DNA from: CAZZCN01 sp964652975
Lineage (GTDB): Bacteria > Bacillota > Clostridia > Saccharofermentanales > UBA5734
Assembly (NCBI GenBank): GCA_964652975.1
Contig: CAZZCN010000002.1
Span: 1-64,000, forward strand
Length of the DNA: 64,000 nt
Direction: 5' to 3'
Part shown: positions 63,760 to 64,000 of the stretch, piece by piece
Numbering within the stretch: the first letter of the stretch is position 1
Layout of the letters: every line of letters begins with the position of its first letter
Made by a program: the position numbers and the translations under genes
Notes under the pieces: model-generated
Seen by the model: only the letters and a program-made list of their open reading frames with translations
Told to the model about the DNA's origin: nothing
Database searches by the model: none

Positions 63760-63900
63760 TTAAATTGTTATCTGTGCTTTTTCTTCAATAATATCACAAA
63801 ATGCAACAATTTCTACTTCCTTAATTTTTTTAAGCGCAGGCATATGCTTTGTGTTTGCAATTCCTCCGCATCCAATAATACCAATACGAATTTTTTCCAT
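63760..63900 (-). pseudogene. Stub of a Gfo/Idh/MocA oxidoreductase
   Basis: 46 codons (MEKIRIGIIGCGGIANTKHM, then AFCDIIEEKAQ) give the NAD-binding GxGGxA motif and first beta-alpha-beta of a sugar dehydrogenase. It then runs into ITI and a stop, and the following sequence is unrelated. A full gene is ~340 codons. Ribosome site AAGAGGTTG. Probably a deletion remnant. Confidence 0.7.
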
Positions 63901-64000
63901 AACAACCTCTTTTCCAATATTAGTCAAAATTTTATTCGTAATTTCTATTTACAAAATCTATTAACTAATATATGATATATTTATTATACTATCATTATAG

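Noticed and set aside
63757..63975. Plus-strand Asn/Phe-rich frame at the window end
   Set aside because: Opposite strand of the Gfo/Idh/MocA stub and its upstream AT-rich DNA.

Overview
The window looks like a clostridial (Bacillota) chromosome, probably from the anaerobic, plant-polysaccharide-degrading (Clostridium cluster III-like) lineage. This is inferred from IreB, SpoVG, HU, DUF1292, DUF951 and DUF1836 proteins, Gram-positive Shine-Dalgarno sites, SecD and SecF as separate genes, and type I dockerin proteins. Three runs of N (10, 100 and 100 bases) show it is a draft scaffold, so some junctions could be assembly artefacts.

Region 1 (1-2.6 kb) is one end of an integrative element: a tyrosine recombinase, an Xre regulator, a PIN toxin/antitoxin pair and an array of paired 9-bp direct repeats (TGAACGTAA) beside an initiator tRNA-Met/tRNA-Leu operon.
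Region 2 (3.2-7.4 kb) carries a flavin-based extracytoplasmic electron-transfer set: ApbE flavin transferase, a lipoprotein with an ApbE-type flavinylation motif, and a type II NADH dehydrogenase fused to a DoxX-like membrane domain.
Region 3 (7.4-40 kb) is mostly housekeeping: AsnA, the IreB-aldo/keto reductase-RuvX-DUF1292 operon, SecDF, an Fe-S scaffold-like protein with a GGGtGRT protein, PrmC-DUF1385-L31, HU, a trigger-factor-like chaperone, SpoVG, MurC, an ABC-F ATPase, a HAD phosphatase, a FlaA1-type nucleotide-sugar dehydratase and L-fucose isomerase. It contains two unusual repeat families: a tandem array that can fold as a three-way junction, and a roughly 100-bp two-hairpin element in four intergenic copies. 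Tandem-repeat expansions cluster at 23.9-26.8 kb.
Region 4 (40-64 kb) is AT-rich and looks acquired. It is a minus-strand glycan-use locus: dockerin proteins, a GH94-type phosphorylase, a GH-A lipoprotein, a YesM/YesN-type two-component system, an LplABC-type ABC importer, a GH36 alpha-galactosidase, URO-D-like proteins and a rhamnulokinase-like kinase leading to fucI. Extracellular enzymes and dockerin proteins would process a galactose- and probably deoxyhexose-containing glycan, the importer takes up oligosaccharides, and the kinase and isomerase feed deoxyhexose catabolism.

The locus is scarred. One URO-D gene is cut off next to a mobile-element remnant, an orphan URO-D tail is joined to half a beta-helix gene whose signal peptide is frameshifted, and only a 46-residue stub of a Gfo/Idh/MocA gene remains. 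The most novel-looking items are an undescribed ~170-residue module present three times in dockerin proteins, the three-way-junction repeats with compensatory changes, and two genes that seem to start at AUA.
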